A DNA stretch of 64,000 nucleotides from Chamaelirium japonicum (taxonomy: Eukaryota; Streptophyta; Magnoliopsida; Liliales; Melanthiaceae): contig CANTAL010000098.1 in the NCBI GenBank assembly GCA_947650365.1, positions 744,001 to 808,000 on the forward strand. The letters run 5' to 3'. The notes below the pieces were generated by a model. That model made no database searches. It was not told the origin of the DNA and was given only the letters and a program-made list of their open reading frames with translations. Each line of letters starts with the position of its first letter. Position 1 is the first letter of the stretch. Positions 34,901 through 49,197 of the stretch are shown here, one piece after another. A program made the position numbers and the translations under genes.

Positions 34901-35980
34901 TCCATTCTAATTCATTCATACGATCCATTCAAATTCATTCATACGATCCATTCTAATTCATTCGTGCGATCCATTCTAATTCATTCATACGATCCAATCT
35001 AATTCATTCGTACGATCCATTCTAATTCATTCGCACGATCCATTCTAATTCATTCATACGATCCATTCTAATTCATTCATACGATCCAATCTAATTCATT
35101 CATACGATCCATTCTAAATTCCTTCGTACGATCCATTCTAATTCATTCGCATGATCCATTCTAATTCATTCATATGATTCATTAAAATTCATTCCCATGA
35201 ATGTATCCATTCTAATTCATTCATACGATCCATTCTAATTCATTCATATGATCCAATCTAATTCATTCATACGACCCATTCTAATTCATTCGCACGATCC
35301 ATTCTAATTCATTCATACGATACATTCTAATTCATTCATACGATCCAATCTAAATCATTCTTACGATCCATTCTAAATTCCTTCGTACGATCCATTCTAA
35401 TTCATTCGCACGATCCATTCTAATTCATTCCCATGAATGTATCCATTCTAATTCATTCGTACGATCCATTCTTACTCATTCGTACGATCATTCTAATTCA
35501 TTCGCACGAATGTATCCTCATTCGCACGATCAATTTTAATTCCTTCGTACGATCCATTCTAATTCATTCGTACGATCCATTCTAATTCATTCGCATGATC
35601 CATTCTAATTCATTCAAACGATCCATTCTAATTCATTCGTACGATCCATTCTAATTCATTCATACAATCCATTCTAATTCTTTCGCACGAATGTATCCAT
35701 TCTAATTCATTCGTGCGATCCATTCTAATTCATTCTCACGATCCATTCTAATTCATTCATACGATCCATTCTAATTCATTCGTATAATCCATTCTAATTC
35801 ATTCATATGATCCATTCTAATTCATTATCACGAAATTTCCATTCTAATTCATTAGTACGATCCATTCTAATTCATTTGTACGATCCATTATAATTCATTC
35901 ATACAATCCATTCTAATTCTTTTGCACGAATGTATCCATTCTAATTCCTTCGTACGATCCATTCTAATTCATTCGCACGA
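31998..35980 (-). repeat. Satellite block 19, reverse orientation
   Basis: About 4 kb of reverse units. A truncated unit, TGTATCCTCATTCGCACG, at 35511 recurs at 62503 with the same neighbours. The flip is at CGAATTAG, using CGAA shared by both orientations. Confidence 0.95.
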
Positions 35981-36580
35981 ATTAGATTAGATTGTGCGTA
36001 TGAGTTAGAATGGATACATTCATGGGAATGGATTAGAATGGATCTAACGAAGGAACTAGAATGGATCATACGAATGAAATAGAATGGATCGTACAAAGGA
36101 ATTAGAATGGATCGTATGAATGAATTAGAATGGATCGTGCGAATGAATTAGAATGGATCATACGAATGAATTAAAATGGATCGAACGAATGAATTATAAT
36201 AGATTGTGCGAATGAATTAGAATGGATCGTATGAATGGATTAGAATGGATACATTCGTGGGAATGAATTAGAATGGATCGTATGAATGAATTAGAATGGA
36301 TCGTATGAATGAATTAGAATGGATCGTGCCAATGAATTAGAATGAATTAGAATGGATACATTCGTGCGAATGAATTTAAATGGATCATACAAAGGAATTA
36401 GGGTGAATCGTACGAATGAATTAGAATGGATCGTACGAATGAATTAGAATGGATTGTGCGAATGAATTAGAATGGATTCATTCGTGCGAATGAATTAGAA
36501 TGGATCGTATGAATGAAATAGAATGGATCGTATGAATGAATTAGAATGGATCGTATGAATGAATTAGAAAGGATCGTACG
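35981..36580 (+). repeat. Satellite block 20, forward orientation
   Basis: Forward units with one GAATTAGGGTGA variant near 36398. It ends at CGTACGAACGTATCC, where CGAA is again the shared tetranucleotide. Confidence 0.94.
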
Positions 36581-37100
36581 AACGTATCCATTCTAATTCA
36601 TACGATCCATTCTAATTCATTCGTACGAATGTATCCATACAAATTCATTCGTACGATCCACCCTAATTCCTTCGTATGATCCATTCTATTTCATTTGCAC
36701 GAATGTATCCATTCTAACTCATTCGTACGATCCATTCGAATTCATTCATATGATCCATTCTAATTCATTCATACGATCCATTCTAGTTCATTCACACGAA
36801 TGTATCCATTCTAATTCATTCGCACGATCCATTCTAATTCATTCGCACAATCTATTCTAATTCATTCATACGATCCATTCTAATTCATTAGCACGATCCA
36901 TCCTAATTCATTCGTACGATCCATTCGATTTCATTCGTACGTTCCACTCTTACTCATTAGCACAATCCATTCTAATTCATTCGCACGATCCATTCTAATT
37001 CATTCATACGATCCATTCTAATTCATTCATACAATCCATTCTAATTCTTTCGCACGAATGTATCCATTCTAATTCATTCATACGATCCACCCTAATTCTA
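36581..37100 (-). repeat. Satellite block 21, reverse orientation
   Basis: Reverse units, including CACCCTAATTCC, the reverse form of the GAATTAGGGTGG variant, at about 36660 and 37088. Confidence 0.94.
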
Positions 37101-37470
37101 ATGAAATAGAATGGATTGTATGGATACATTAGGATGGATCGTACGAATTAGAATCAATCGTACAAATGAATTAGAGTGGATCGTACGAAGGAATTAGAAT
37201 GGATCGTACGAAGGAATAAGAATGGATCGTACGAAGGAATTAGAATGGATACATTCGTGCAAAAGAATTAGAATCGATTGTATGAATGAATTATAATGGA
37301 TCGTGCAAATGAATTAGAATGGATCATGCTAATGAATTAGAATGGATCGTATGAATGAGTAAGATCCATTCGTGCGAATGATTAGAATGGATCGTACGAA
37401 TGAATTAGAATGGATCGTGCTAATGAATTAGAATGGATCGCAGAAAGGAATGAATTAGAATAGATACATT
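37101..37470 (+). repeat. Satellite block 22, forward orientation
   Basis: A disordered forward block: several units are shortened (37120-37160, 37365-37385). The exit is through GATACATTCGTACAATCC, the 28-bp hinge. Confidence 0.93.
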
Positions 37471-37721
37471 CGTACAATCCATTCTAATTCATTTGTACGA
37501 TCCATTCTAATTCGTTCGTACAATCCATTCTAAATCATTCATACGATCCATTCAAATTCATATTCATTCGTACGACCCATTATAATTCATTCGTACGATC
37601 CATTCTAATTCATTCGTATGATCCATTCTAATTCAGTCGCACGATCCATTCTAATTCAGTCGCACGATCCATTCTAATTCATTCGTACGATCCATTCTAA
37701 TTCATTCGCACGATCCATTCT
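37471..37721 (-). repeat. Satellite block 23, reverse orientation
   Basis: Eleven or so reverse units; two neighbouring units carry the uncommon AATTCAGTCGC. Ends in the 12-bp palindrome CATTCTAGAATG. Confidence 0.93.
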
Positions 37722-40215
37722 AGAATGAATCGTATGTTGAGTAAGAATGGATCGTACGAATAAAATAGAATGGACCGTATGAATGAATAAGAATGGATCG
37801 TCCTAATGAATTAGAATGGATCGTACGAATGAATTAGAATAGATTGTGCGTATGAATTAGAATGGATCGTACGAATGAATTAGAATGGATCGTACGAATG
37901 AAATAGAATGGATACATTCTTGCGAATGAATTAGAATGGATCGTACGAATGAGTAAGAATGGATCGTACGAATGAAATAGAATGGATCGTACGAATGAAT
38001 TAGAATGGATCGTGCTAATGAAGTAGAATGGATCGTACGAATGAATTAGAATAGATTGTGTGAATGAATACATTCATGCGAATGAATTAGAATGGATCGT
38101 ATGAATGAATTAGAATGGATCGTATAATGAATTAGAATGAATCGTATGAATGAATTAGAATGGATCGTATGAATGAATTCGAATGGATCGTACGAATGAA
38201 TTAGAATGGATACATTCGTGTGAATGAATTAGAATGGATCATTCGAAGGAATTAGGGTGGATCGTATGAATGAATTAGAATGGATGCATTCGTGCGAAAG
38301 AATTAGAATGGATTGTATGAATGAATTAGAATGGATCGTATGAATGAATTAGAATGGATCGTGCGAATGAATTAGAATGGATCGTACGAATAAATTAGAA
38401 TGTATACATTCATGCAAAAGAATTAGAATGGATCCTACGAATGAATTAGAATGGATCGTATGAATGAACTAGAATGGATTGTGCGAATGAATTAGAATGG
38501 ATCGTACGAATAAATTAGAATCGATATATTCGTGCGAATGAATTAGAATAGATCGTACGAATGAGTAAGAATGGATCGTACGAATGAAATAGAATGGATC
38601 GTACGAATGAATTAGATTGGATCGTGAGAATGAAGTAGATTGGATCGTGCTAATGAATTAGAATAGATCATACGAATGAGTAAGAATGGATCGTACGAAT
38701 GAAATAGAATGGACCATATGAATGAATTAGAATGGATCGTACGAATGAATTAGAATGAATCGTGCGAATGAATTAGAATGGATCATGCGAACAAATTAGA
38801 ATGGATCGTACGAATGAATTAGAATGGATCGTATGAATGAATTAGAATGGATCGTGCGAATAAATTAGAATGGATCGTATGAATGAATTTGAATGGATCG
38901 TACGAATGAATTAGAATGGATACATTCGTGCGAATGAATTATAATGGATCATACGAAGGAATTAGGGTGGATCGTACGAATGAATTAGAATGGATACATT
39001 CGTGCGAAAGATTTAGAATGGATTGTATGAATGAATTAGAATGGATCGTATGAATGAATTAGAATGGATTGTACGAATGAATTAGAATCGATCGTACGCA
39101 GGAATTAGAATGGATACATTCATACAAAATGAATTAGAATTGATCGTATGAATGAATTAGATTAGATCGTATGAATGAATTAGAATGGATCGTACGTATG
39201 AATTAGAATGGATACATTCATGGGAATGAATTAGAATGGATCGTATGAAGGAATTAGAATAGATCGTACGAAGGAATTAGAATGGATCGTACGAAGGGAT
39301 CGTACGTATGAATTAGAATGGATACATTCATGGGAATAAATTAGAATGGATCATACGAAGGAATTAGAATGGATCAAGCGAATGAATTAGAATGGATCGT
39401 ATGAATGAATTAGAATGGATCGTACGAATGAATTGGAATGGATCGTACGAATGAATTAGAATGGATCGTATGAATGAATTAGAATGGATCGTACGAATGA
39501 ATTAGAATGGATATTTTTGTGCGAAGGAATTAGAATGGATCGTACAAATGGATTATACGAAGGAATTAGAATGAATTAGAATGGATACATTCGTGCGAAT
39601 GAATTAGAATGGATCGTATGAATGAATTAGAATTGTACGAATGAATTAGAATGGATCGTGCGAATGAATTAGATTGGATCGTGCGAATGAATTAGAATCG
39701 ATCGTACGAATGAATTAGAATGGATACATTCGCGCGAATGAATTAGAATGGATCGTATGAATGAATTAGAATAGATCGTATGAATGAATTCGAATGGATC
39801 GTATGAATGAATTAGAATGGATACATTCGATCGAATGAATTAGAATGGATTGTATGAATAAATTAGAATGGATCGTACAAATGAATTACAATAGATCGTA
39901 TAAATGAATTAGAATCGATCGTACGAATGAATTAGAATGGATACATTCGTGCAAAAGAATTAGAATGGATTGTATGAATGTATTAAAATGGATCGTACAA
40001 ATGAATTAGAATGGATCGTGCGAATGAATTAGAATAGATCGTACGAATGAATTAGAATAGATTGTGTGAATGAATTAGAATGGATCGTACGAATGAATTA
40101 GAATGAATACATTCGTGCGAATGAATTAGAATGGATCGTACGAATGGATCGTACGAAGGAATTAGAATGAATTAGAATGGATACATTCGTGCGAATGAAT
40201 TGGAATGAATCGTAC
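37722..40215 (+). repeat. Satellite block 24, forward orientation
   Basis: About 2.5 kb. GAATTAGGGTGG units at about 38250 and 38963 each sit two to three units before GCGAAAGA(A/T)TTAG, repeating the order seen in block 12. Confidence 0.95.
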
Positions 40216-41592
40216 ATGATCCAATCTAATTCATTCGCACGATCCATTCTAATTCATTCGTACGATCCATTCTATTTCATTCGCACGATTCATTCTTACT
40301 CATTCGTGCGATCCATTCTAATTCGTTCGTACGATCCATTCTATTTCATTAGCACGATCCATTCTAATTCATTCGTACGATCCATTATAATTCATTTGTA
40401 CGATCCATTCTAATTCATTCATACAATCCATTCTAATTATTTTGCACGAATGTATCCATTCTACTTCAATCGTATGATCTATTCTAATTCCTTCGTACGA
40501 TCCATTCTAATTCCTTCATACGATCCATTCTATTTCATTCATATGATCCATTCTAATTCCTTCGTATGATCCATTCTAATTTATTCCCATGAATGTATCC
40601 TTTCTAATTCATAGGTGCGATCCATTCTAATTCATTCATACGATCCAATCTAATTCATTTATACGATCCATTCTAATTCATTCGCACGAATGTATCTATT
40701 CTAATTCATTCGTACGATCCATTCTAATTCATTCGCACAATCTATTCTAATTCATTCGTATGATCCGTTCTAATTTATTAGCACGATCCATTCTAATTCA
40801 TTCGTACGATCCATTCTATTTCATTCGTACGATCCATTCTTACTCATTCATACGATCCATTCTAATTCATTTGCACGAATGTATCCATTCTTATTCATTC
40901 GTACAATCCATTCTAGTTCATTCGCACGATCCATTCTAATTCATTCATAGGATCCATTCTAATTCTTTCGCACGAATGTATCCATTCTAATTCATTCGTA
41001 CGATCCACCCTAATTCCTTCGTATGATCCATTCTAATTCATTCGCACGAATGTATCCATTCTAATTCATTCGTATGATCCATTCGAATTCATTCATACGA
41101 TCCATTCTAATTCATTCATACGATACATTCTAATTCATTCGTATGATCCAATCAAATTCATTCGCACGAATGTATCCATTCTAATTCATTCGCACGATCC
41201 ATTCTAATTCATTCGCACAATCTATTTTAATTCATTCGTACAATCCATTCTAATTCATTAGCATGATTCATTCTAATTCATTCGTACGATCCATTCTATT
41301 TCATTCGTACGATCCATTCTTACTCATTAGCACAATCCATTCTAATTCATTCGTACGATCCATTCTAATTCATTCGTATGATCCATTCTAATTCATTCGT
41401 ACGATCCATTCTATTTCATTCGTATGATCCATTCTAATTCCTTCGTACGATCCATTCTAATTCATTCCCAAGAATGTATCCATTCTAATTCATACGTACT
41501 ATCCATTCTAATTCATTCACACCATTCTAATTCATTGTACGATCCATTCTAATTCATTTGCATGATCCATTCTAATTCATCGTACGATCCAA
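40216..41592 (-). repeat. Satellite block 25, reverse orientation
   Basis: Reverse units with TTCTATTTC/TTCTTACTC pairs at about 40815-40845 and 41295-41325. The right edge matches the flip at 19420. Confidence 0.95.
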
Positions 41593-41865
41593 TGTGCGAA
41601 TGAATTAGAATGGATCGTGCGAATGAATTAGAATAGATATATTCGTGCGAATGAATTAGAATGGATCGTATGAATGGATTAGAATGGATCGTATGAATGA
41701 ATTCGAATGGATACATTCGTGTGAATGAATTAGAATGGATCATACGAAGGAATTAGGGTGGATCGTACGAATGAATTAGAATGGATACATTCGTGCGAAA
41801 GAATTAGAATGTATTGTATGAATGAATTAGAATGGATCGTATGAATGAATTAGAATGGATCGTAC
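41593..41865 (+). repeat. Satellite block 26, forward orientation
   Basis: Short forward block with one GAATTAGGGTGG unit. Ends at the centre of a 30-bp perfect palindrome (41851-41880). Confidence 0.95.
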
Positions 41866-41880
41866 GTACGATCCATTCTA
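41851..41880. repeat. 30-bp perfect palindrome at a flip
   Basis: Centre CGTACGTACG; each arm is the end of a satellite unit. With an occasional mismatch the arms go on pairing well into both blocks. A closely related flip with centre CGTACATACG lies at 59588. Confidence 0.9.
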
Positions 41881-42032
41881 TTTCATTCGTACGATCCATT
41901 CTTACTCATTCGTACGATCCATTCTAATTCATTCGCACGATCCATTCTAATTCATTCATACGATCCATTCTATTTCATTCGTATGATCCATTCTTACTCA
42001 TTCGTACGATCCATTCTAATTCATACGTACGA
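41866..42032 (-). repeat. Satellite block 27, reverse orientation
   Basis: Seven units only, with a TTCTATTTC/TTCTTACTC pair twice. It returns to forward at ACGATCGTGCG, centred on the palindrome ACGATCGT. Confidence 0.94.
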
Positions 42033-42163
42033 TCGTGCGAATGATCTAGAATGGATTGTTTGAATGAATTAGAATGGATCGTACGAATGAATTAGAATAG
42101 ATATATTCGTGCGAATGAATTAGAATGAATCGTGCGAAAGAATTAGAATGGATCGTACGAAGG
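42033..42163 (+). repeat. Satellite block 28, forward orientation
   Basis: About 130 bp, one of the shortest complete blocks. Ends at CGTACGAAGGCGTATG. Confidence 0.93.
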
Positions 42164-43021
42164 CGTATGATCTATTCTAATTCATTCGCACGAATATATC
42201 CATTCTAATTCATTCGTATGATCCATTCGAATTCATTCATACGATCCATTCTAATTCATTCATACGATCCATTCAAATTCATTCGTACGATCTATTCTAA
42301 TTCAATCGTACGATCCATTCTAATTCTTTTGCACGAATGTATCCATTCTAATTCATTCGTACGATCCATTCTAATTCATTCATATGATCCATTCTAATTC
42401 CTTCGTACGATCCATTCTAATTCCATCGTACGATCCATTCAAATTCCTTTGTACGATCCATTCTAATTCATTTGCACGATCCATTCTAATTCATTCATAC
42501 AATCCATTCTAATTCTTTTGCACGAATGGATCCACCCTAATTCCTTCGTATCATCCATTCTAATTCATTGGTACGATCCATTCTAATTCATTCGCACAAT
42601 CTATTCTAATTCATTCGTACGATCCATTTTAATTCATTAGCACGATCCATTCTAATTCATTCGTACGATCCATTCTATTTCATTGGTATGATCCATTCTT
42701 ACTCATTCGTACGATCCATTCTAATTCATTCGCACGAATATATCCATTCGAATTCATTCGTACGATCCATTCTAATTCATTCGCACGATCCATTCTAATT
42801 CATTCGCACGAATGTATCCATTCTAATTCATTCGCACGATCAACACTAATTCATTCGTACGATCCATTCTAATTCATTCCCATGAATGTATCCATTCTAA
42901 TTCATATGTATGATCCATTCTAATTCATTCTATTTCATTCTAATTCATACGATCCATTCTAAGGAATTCATTCGTACGATCCATTCTTACTCATTCGTAC
43001 AATCCATTCTAATCCATTCTA
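42164..43021 (-). repeat. Satellite block 29, reverse orientation
   Basis: Reverse units; around 42905-42965 the array is scrambled (tandem TTCTATTTCATTC, then CTAAGGAATTC). Confidence 0.93.
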
Positions 43022-43858
43022 ATGTATTGTTTGAATGAATTAGAATGGATCGTATGAATGAATTCGAATGGATCGTACAAATGAATTAGAATGGATACAT
43101 TCGTGCGAATGAATTAGAATGGATCATACGAAGGAATTAGGGTGGATCGTACGAATGAATTAGAATGGATACATTAATGCGAAAGAATTAGAATGGATCG
43201 TACGAATGAGTAAGAATGGATCGCACGAATGAATTAGAATGGATCGTGCGAATGAATTAGAATGGATCGTACGAATGAATTTGAATGGATACATTTGTGC
43301 GAATGAATTAGAATGGATCGTACGAATGAATTAGAATGGATCGTATGAATGAATTAGAATGGATCTACGAATGAATTAGAATGGATACATTCGTGCGAAT
43401 GAATTAGAATGGATCATATGAATAAATTAGAATGGATTGTATGAATAAATTAGAATGGATCATACGAATGAATTAGAATGGATACGTATGAATGAATTAG
43501 AATGGATCGTGCGAATGAATTAGAATGGATCGTACGAATGAATTAGAATGGATTGTATGGATGAATTCGAATGGATCGTATGAATGAATTAGATTGGAAT
43601 GAATTAGAATTGATCGTACGAATGAATTAGAATGGATACATTCGTGTGAATGAATTAGAATGGATCATATGAATGAATTAGAATGGATCATATGAATGAA
43701 TTTGAATGGATCGTACGTATGAATAAGAATGGACCGTACGAATGAATTAGAATGGATCGTACGTTATGAATGAATTAGAATGGATCGTACATATGAATTA
43801 GAATGGATACATTCATGGAAATGAATTTGAATGGATCGTACGAAGGAATTAGAATGGA
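43022..43858 (+). repeat. Satellite block 30, forward orientation
   Basis: Contains CGTACGTTATGAATG near 43758, shared with block 12 (25053). Ends at the centre of the palindrome 43846-43871. Confidence 0.95.
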
Positions 43859-43871
43859 TCCATTCTAATTC
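43846..43871. repeat. 26-bp perfect palindrome at a flip, copy 2
   Basis: Identical to 25140-25165 and preceded by the same order of unit variants. Confidence 0.9.
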
Positions 43872-45310
43872 ATTCGTACGATCCATTCTAATTCATTAAA
43901 ACGATCCAATCTAATTCATTCACACCATCCATTCTAATTCATTCGCACGAATGTATGCATTCTAATTCATTCATACGATCCATTCTAATTTATTCGTACG
44001 ATCCATTCTAATTCATTCGCACGATCCATTCTATTTCATTCTAATTCATTCGCACGATCCATTCTAATTCATTCATACGATCCATTCTAATTTATTCCTA
44101 CGATCCATTCTAATTCATTCGCACGATCCATTCTAATTCATTCATACGATCCATTCTAATTCATTCATACAATCCATTCTAATTCTTTCGCATGAATGTA
44201 TCCATTCTAACTCATTCGTACGATCCATTCCAATTCATTCGCACGAATGTATCCATTCTAATTCATTCGTACGATCCATTCTAATTCATTCGCACAATCT
44301 ATTCTAATTCCTTCATACGATCCATTCTAATTCATTAGCACGATCCTTTCTAATTCATTCGTACGATCCATTCTATTTCTTTTGTACGATCCATTCTTAC
44401 TCATTCGTACGATCCATTCTAATTCATTCGCACGAATGTATTCATTCTAATTCATTCGTACGATCCATTCTAATTCAGTCTCATAATCTATTCTAATTCA
44501 TTCATACGATCCATTCTAATTCATTCGTACGATCCATTCTAATTCATTCGCACAATCTATTCTAATTCATTAATACGATCCATTCTAATTCATTAGCACG
44601 ATCCATTCTAATTCATTCATACGATCTATTCTATTTCATTCATACGATCCATTTTTACTTATTCGTACGATCCATTCTAATTCATTCGCACGAATGTATC
44701 CATTCTAATTCATTCGTACGATCCATTCTCATTCATTCACACGATCTATTCTAATTCGTTCATATGATCGATTCTAATTCATTCGTTTGATCCATTCTAA
44801 TTTATTTGCACGATCCATTCTAATTATTTCATACGATCCATTCTGATACATTGATACAATCCATTCTAATTCTTTCGCACGAATGTATCGATTCTAATTC
44901 ATTTGTACGATCCACCCTAATTCCTTAGAATGATCCATTCTAATTCATTCGCACGAATGTATCCATTCTAATTCATTCATACGATCCATTCGAATTCATT
45001 CATACGATCTATTCTAATTCATTCATACGATCCATTCTAATTCATTCACACGAATGTATCCATTCTAATTCATTCGTACTATCCATTCTAATTCATTCGC
45101 AGAATCTATTCTAATTCATTCATACGATCCATTCTAATTCATTCGCACGATCCATTCTAATTCATTTGCACGATCCATTCTAATTCATTCATACAATCCA
45201 TTCTAATTCTTTTGCACGAATGTATCCATTCTAATTCATTCGTACGATCCATTCTAATTCCTTCGTACGATCCATTCTAATTCCTTCATACGATCCATTC
45301 TATTTCATTC
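43859..45310 (-). repeat. Satellite block 31, reverse orientation
   Basis: Reverse units. The return to forward at TTCATTCGATCGTGCG joins the two orientations with no spacer. Confidence 0.95.
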
Positions 45311-47517
45311 GATCGTGCGAATGAATTAGAATGGATCATACGAATGAATTAGAATGGATACATTCGTATGAATGAATTAAAATAGATCGTGCGAATGAAA
45401 TAGAATGGATCGTACAAATGAACTAGAATAGATTGTGCGAATGAATTAGAATAGATCGTACGAATGAATTAGAATGGATCATATGAATGAATTAGAATGG
45501 ATCGTGCGAATGAATGAGAATGGATCGTACGAATGAATTAGAATGGATACATTCGTGCGAATGAATTAGAATGGATCGTACGAAAGAGTAAGAATGGATC
45601 GTACGAATGAAATAGAATGGATTGTGTGAATGAATTAGAATGGATCGTATGAAAGAATTAGAATGAATTAGAATGGATACATTCGTGCGAATGAATTAGA
45701 ATGGATCGTACGAATGGATCGTATGAAGGAATTAGAATGAATTAGAATAGATACATTCGTGCGATTAAATTAGAATGGATCGTATGAATGAATTAGATTG
45801 GATCGTATGAATGAATTAGAATGGATTATATGTATGAAATAGAATGGATACATTCAAGGGAATAAATTAGAATGGATCGTATAAAGGAATTATAATGGAT
45901 TGTACGAAGGAATTAGAATGGATCGTATGAATGAATTAGAATGGATCGTACGTATGAATTAGAATGGATACATTCCTGGGAATGAATTATAATGGATCGT
46001 ACAAATAAATTAGAATGGATCATACGAGTGAAATAGAATGGATCGTACGAAGGAATTAGAATGGATCGTACGAATGAATTAGAATAGATTGTGCGAATGA
46101 ATTAGAATAGATCGTACGAATGAATTAGAACAGATACATTCGTGCGAATAAATTAGAATGGATCGTATGAATGAATTAGAATGGATTTTATGAATGAATT
46201 CAAATGGATCGTACGAATGAATTAGAATGGATACATTCGTGCGAAAGGATTAGAATGGATCGTATGAATGAATTAGAATGGATCGTACGAATGAAATAGA
46301 ATGGATTGTACGAATGAATTAGAATGGATCGTACGAATGAATTAGATTGGATCGTGCAAATGAATTAGAATGGATCGTACGAATGAATTAGAATGGATAC
46401 ATTCGTTCGAATGAATTAGAATGGATCGTATGAATGAATTAGAATGGATCGTAAGAATGAATTCGAATGGATCGTACGTATGAATTAGAATGGATCGTAC
46501 GAATGAATTAGAATCGATCGTATGAATGAATTAGAATGGATCGTATGAAAGAATTAGAATGGATCGTACGAAGGAATTAGAATGGATCGTAGGAAGGAAT
46601 TAGAATGGATCGTACGAATGAATTAGAATGGATACATTCGTGCAAAAGAATTAGAATGGATTGTATGAATGAATTAGAATGGATCGTACAAATGAATTTG
46701 AACGGATCGTGCGAATGAATTAGAATGGATCGTACGAATGAATTAGAATAGATTGTGCGAGTGAATTAGAATGGATCGTATGAATGAATTAGAATGGATA
46801 CATTTGTGGGAATGAATTAGAATGGATCGTATGAATGAATTAGAATGGATCGTATGAATGAATTAGAATAGATCGCATGAATGAATTAGAATGGATCGTA
46901 CGAAAAAATTAGAATGTATCGTGCTAATGAATTAGAATGGATCGTACGAATGAATTAGAATGGATCGTGCGAATGATTAGAATGGATCTTGCGAATAAAT
47001 TAGAATGAATCGTGCGAATGAATTAGAATGGATCGTATGAGTGAATTAGAATGGATACATTCGTGCAAATGAATTAGAATGGATCGTACGAATGAGTAAG
47101 AATGGATCGTACGAATGAAATAGAATGGATCGTACGAATGAATTAGAATGGATCGTGCTAATGAATTCGAATGGATCATACGAAGGAATTAGGGTGGATC
47201 GTACGAATGAATTAGAATGGATCGTTCGAAGGAATTAGAATGAATCGTACAAAGGAATTAGAATGGATCGTATGAATAAATTCGAATGGATCGTGCGAAT
47301 GAATTAGAATAGATCGTACAAATGAATTAGAATGGATCGTATGAATGAATTAGAATGGATCGTGCGAATGAATTAGAATGGATCGTATGAATGAATAAGA
47401 ATGGATCGTACGAATGAATACATTCGTGCGAAATAATTAGAATCGATTGTATGAATGAATTAGAATGGATTGTATGAATGAATTAGAATGGATTGTACGA
47501 ATGAATTAGAATGGATT
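45311..47517 (+). repeat. Satellite block 32, forward orientation
   Basis: About 2.2 kb. The ordered series GAGTAAG, GAAATAG, standard, GCTAATG appears at about 47092-47165, followed by GAATTAGGGTGG at 47185. Confidence 0.95.
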
Positions 47518-49197
47518 ATTCTAATTCATTCATACGATCCATTCTAATTCATTTGTACGATCCATTTTAATTCATTCGTACGATCCATTCAAATTCATTC
47601 GTACGATCCATTCTTACTGATTCGTACGATCCATTCTAATTCATTCGCACGAATGTATCCATTCTAATTCATTCGTACGATCCATTCAACTTAATTCGCA
47701 CGTTCCATTCTAATTCATTCATACGATCCATTCTAATTCATTCGTACGATCCATTCTAATTCATTCGCACGATCCATTCTAATTCATTCATACGATCCAT
47801 TCTAATTCATTCATACAATCCATTCTAATTCTTTTGCACGAATGTATCCATTCAAATTCATTCGTACGATCCATTCTAATTCATTCGGACAATCTATTCT
47901 AATTCATTCGTACGATCCATTCTAATTCATTAGCATGACTCATTCTAATTCATTCGTACGATCCATTCTATTTCATTCGTACGATCCATTCTTACTCATT
48001 CGTACGATCCAATCTAATTCATTCGCACGAATGTATCCATTCTAATTCATTCGTGCGGTCCATTCTAATTCATCCGTACGATCCATTGTAATTTATTCGC
48101 ACGATCCATTCTAATTCATTCGTATGATCCATTCTAATTCATTCATACGGTCCATTCTAATTCATTCGCATGATCCATTCTATTTCATTCGTATGATCCA
48201 TTCTTACTCATTCGTGCGATCCATTCTAATTCTTTCGCACGAATGTATCCATTCTAATTCATTCGTACGATCCATTCTAATTCATTCGCACGATCCATTC
48301 TAATTCATTCATAAGATCCATTCTAATTCATTCGTACGATCCATTCTAATTCATTCACACAATCTATTCTAATTCATTCGTACGATCCATTTTAATTCAT
48401 TAGCAGGATCCATTTTAATTCATTCGTACAATCCATTCTATTTCATTCGTACGATCCACCCTAATTCCTTCGTATGATCCATTCGAATTCATTCGCACGA
48501 ATGTATCCATTCTAATTTATTCGTACGATCCATTCTAATTCATTCGCACGATCCATTCTAATTCATTCATACGATCCATTCTTATTCGTTCGCACGATCC
48601 ATTCTATTTTATTCGTACGATCCATTCTTACTCATTCGTACGATCCATTCTAATTCATTCGCACGAATGTATCCATTCTAATTCATTCGTACGATCCATT
48701 CTACTTCATTCGCACGATCCATTCTAATTCATTCATACGATCCATTCTAATTCATTCGTAGGATCCATTCTAATTCATTCGCACAATCCATTCTAATTCA
48801 TTCTAATTCATTCGCACAATCCATTCTAATTCATTCAAAGAATCCATTCTAATTCATTCTAATTCATTCGCACAATCCATTCTAATTCATTCGCACAATC
48901 CATTCTAATTCATTCGCATGATCCATTCTAATTCATTCTAATTCATTCGTATGATCCATTCTAATTCATTCGTACGATCCATTCTAATTCATTCGCACGA
49001 ATGTATCCATTCTAATTCATTCTTACGATCCATTCTAATTTCTTCGTACGATCCATTCTATTTCATTCATATGATCCATTCTAATTCATTCATACAATCC
49101 ATTCTAATTCTTTCGCACGAATGTATCCAATCTAATACATTCGTACGTATGATCCATTCTAATTCATTCATTCGTACGATTCATTCTAATTCCTTCG
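47518..49197 (-). repeat. Satellite block 33, reverse orientation
   Basis: Reverse units; at 48785-48960 half-unit insertions (CATTCTAATTCATTCTAATTC) are frequent. Exits through TTCGTGCGAATG, the hinge motif of the 28-bp unit. Confidence 0.95.
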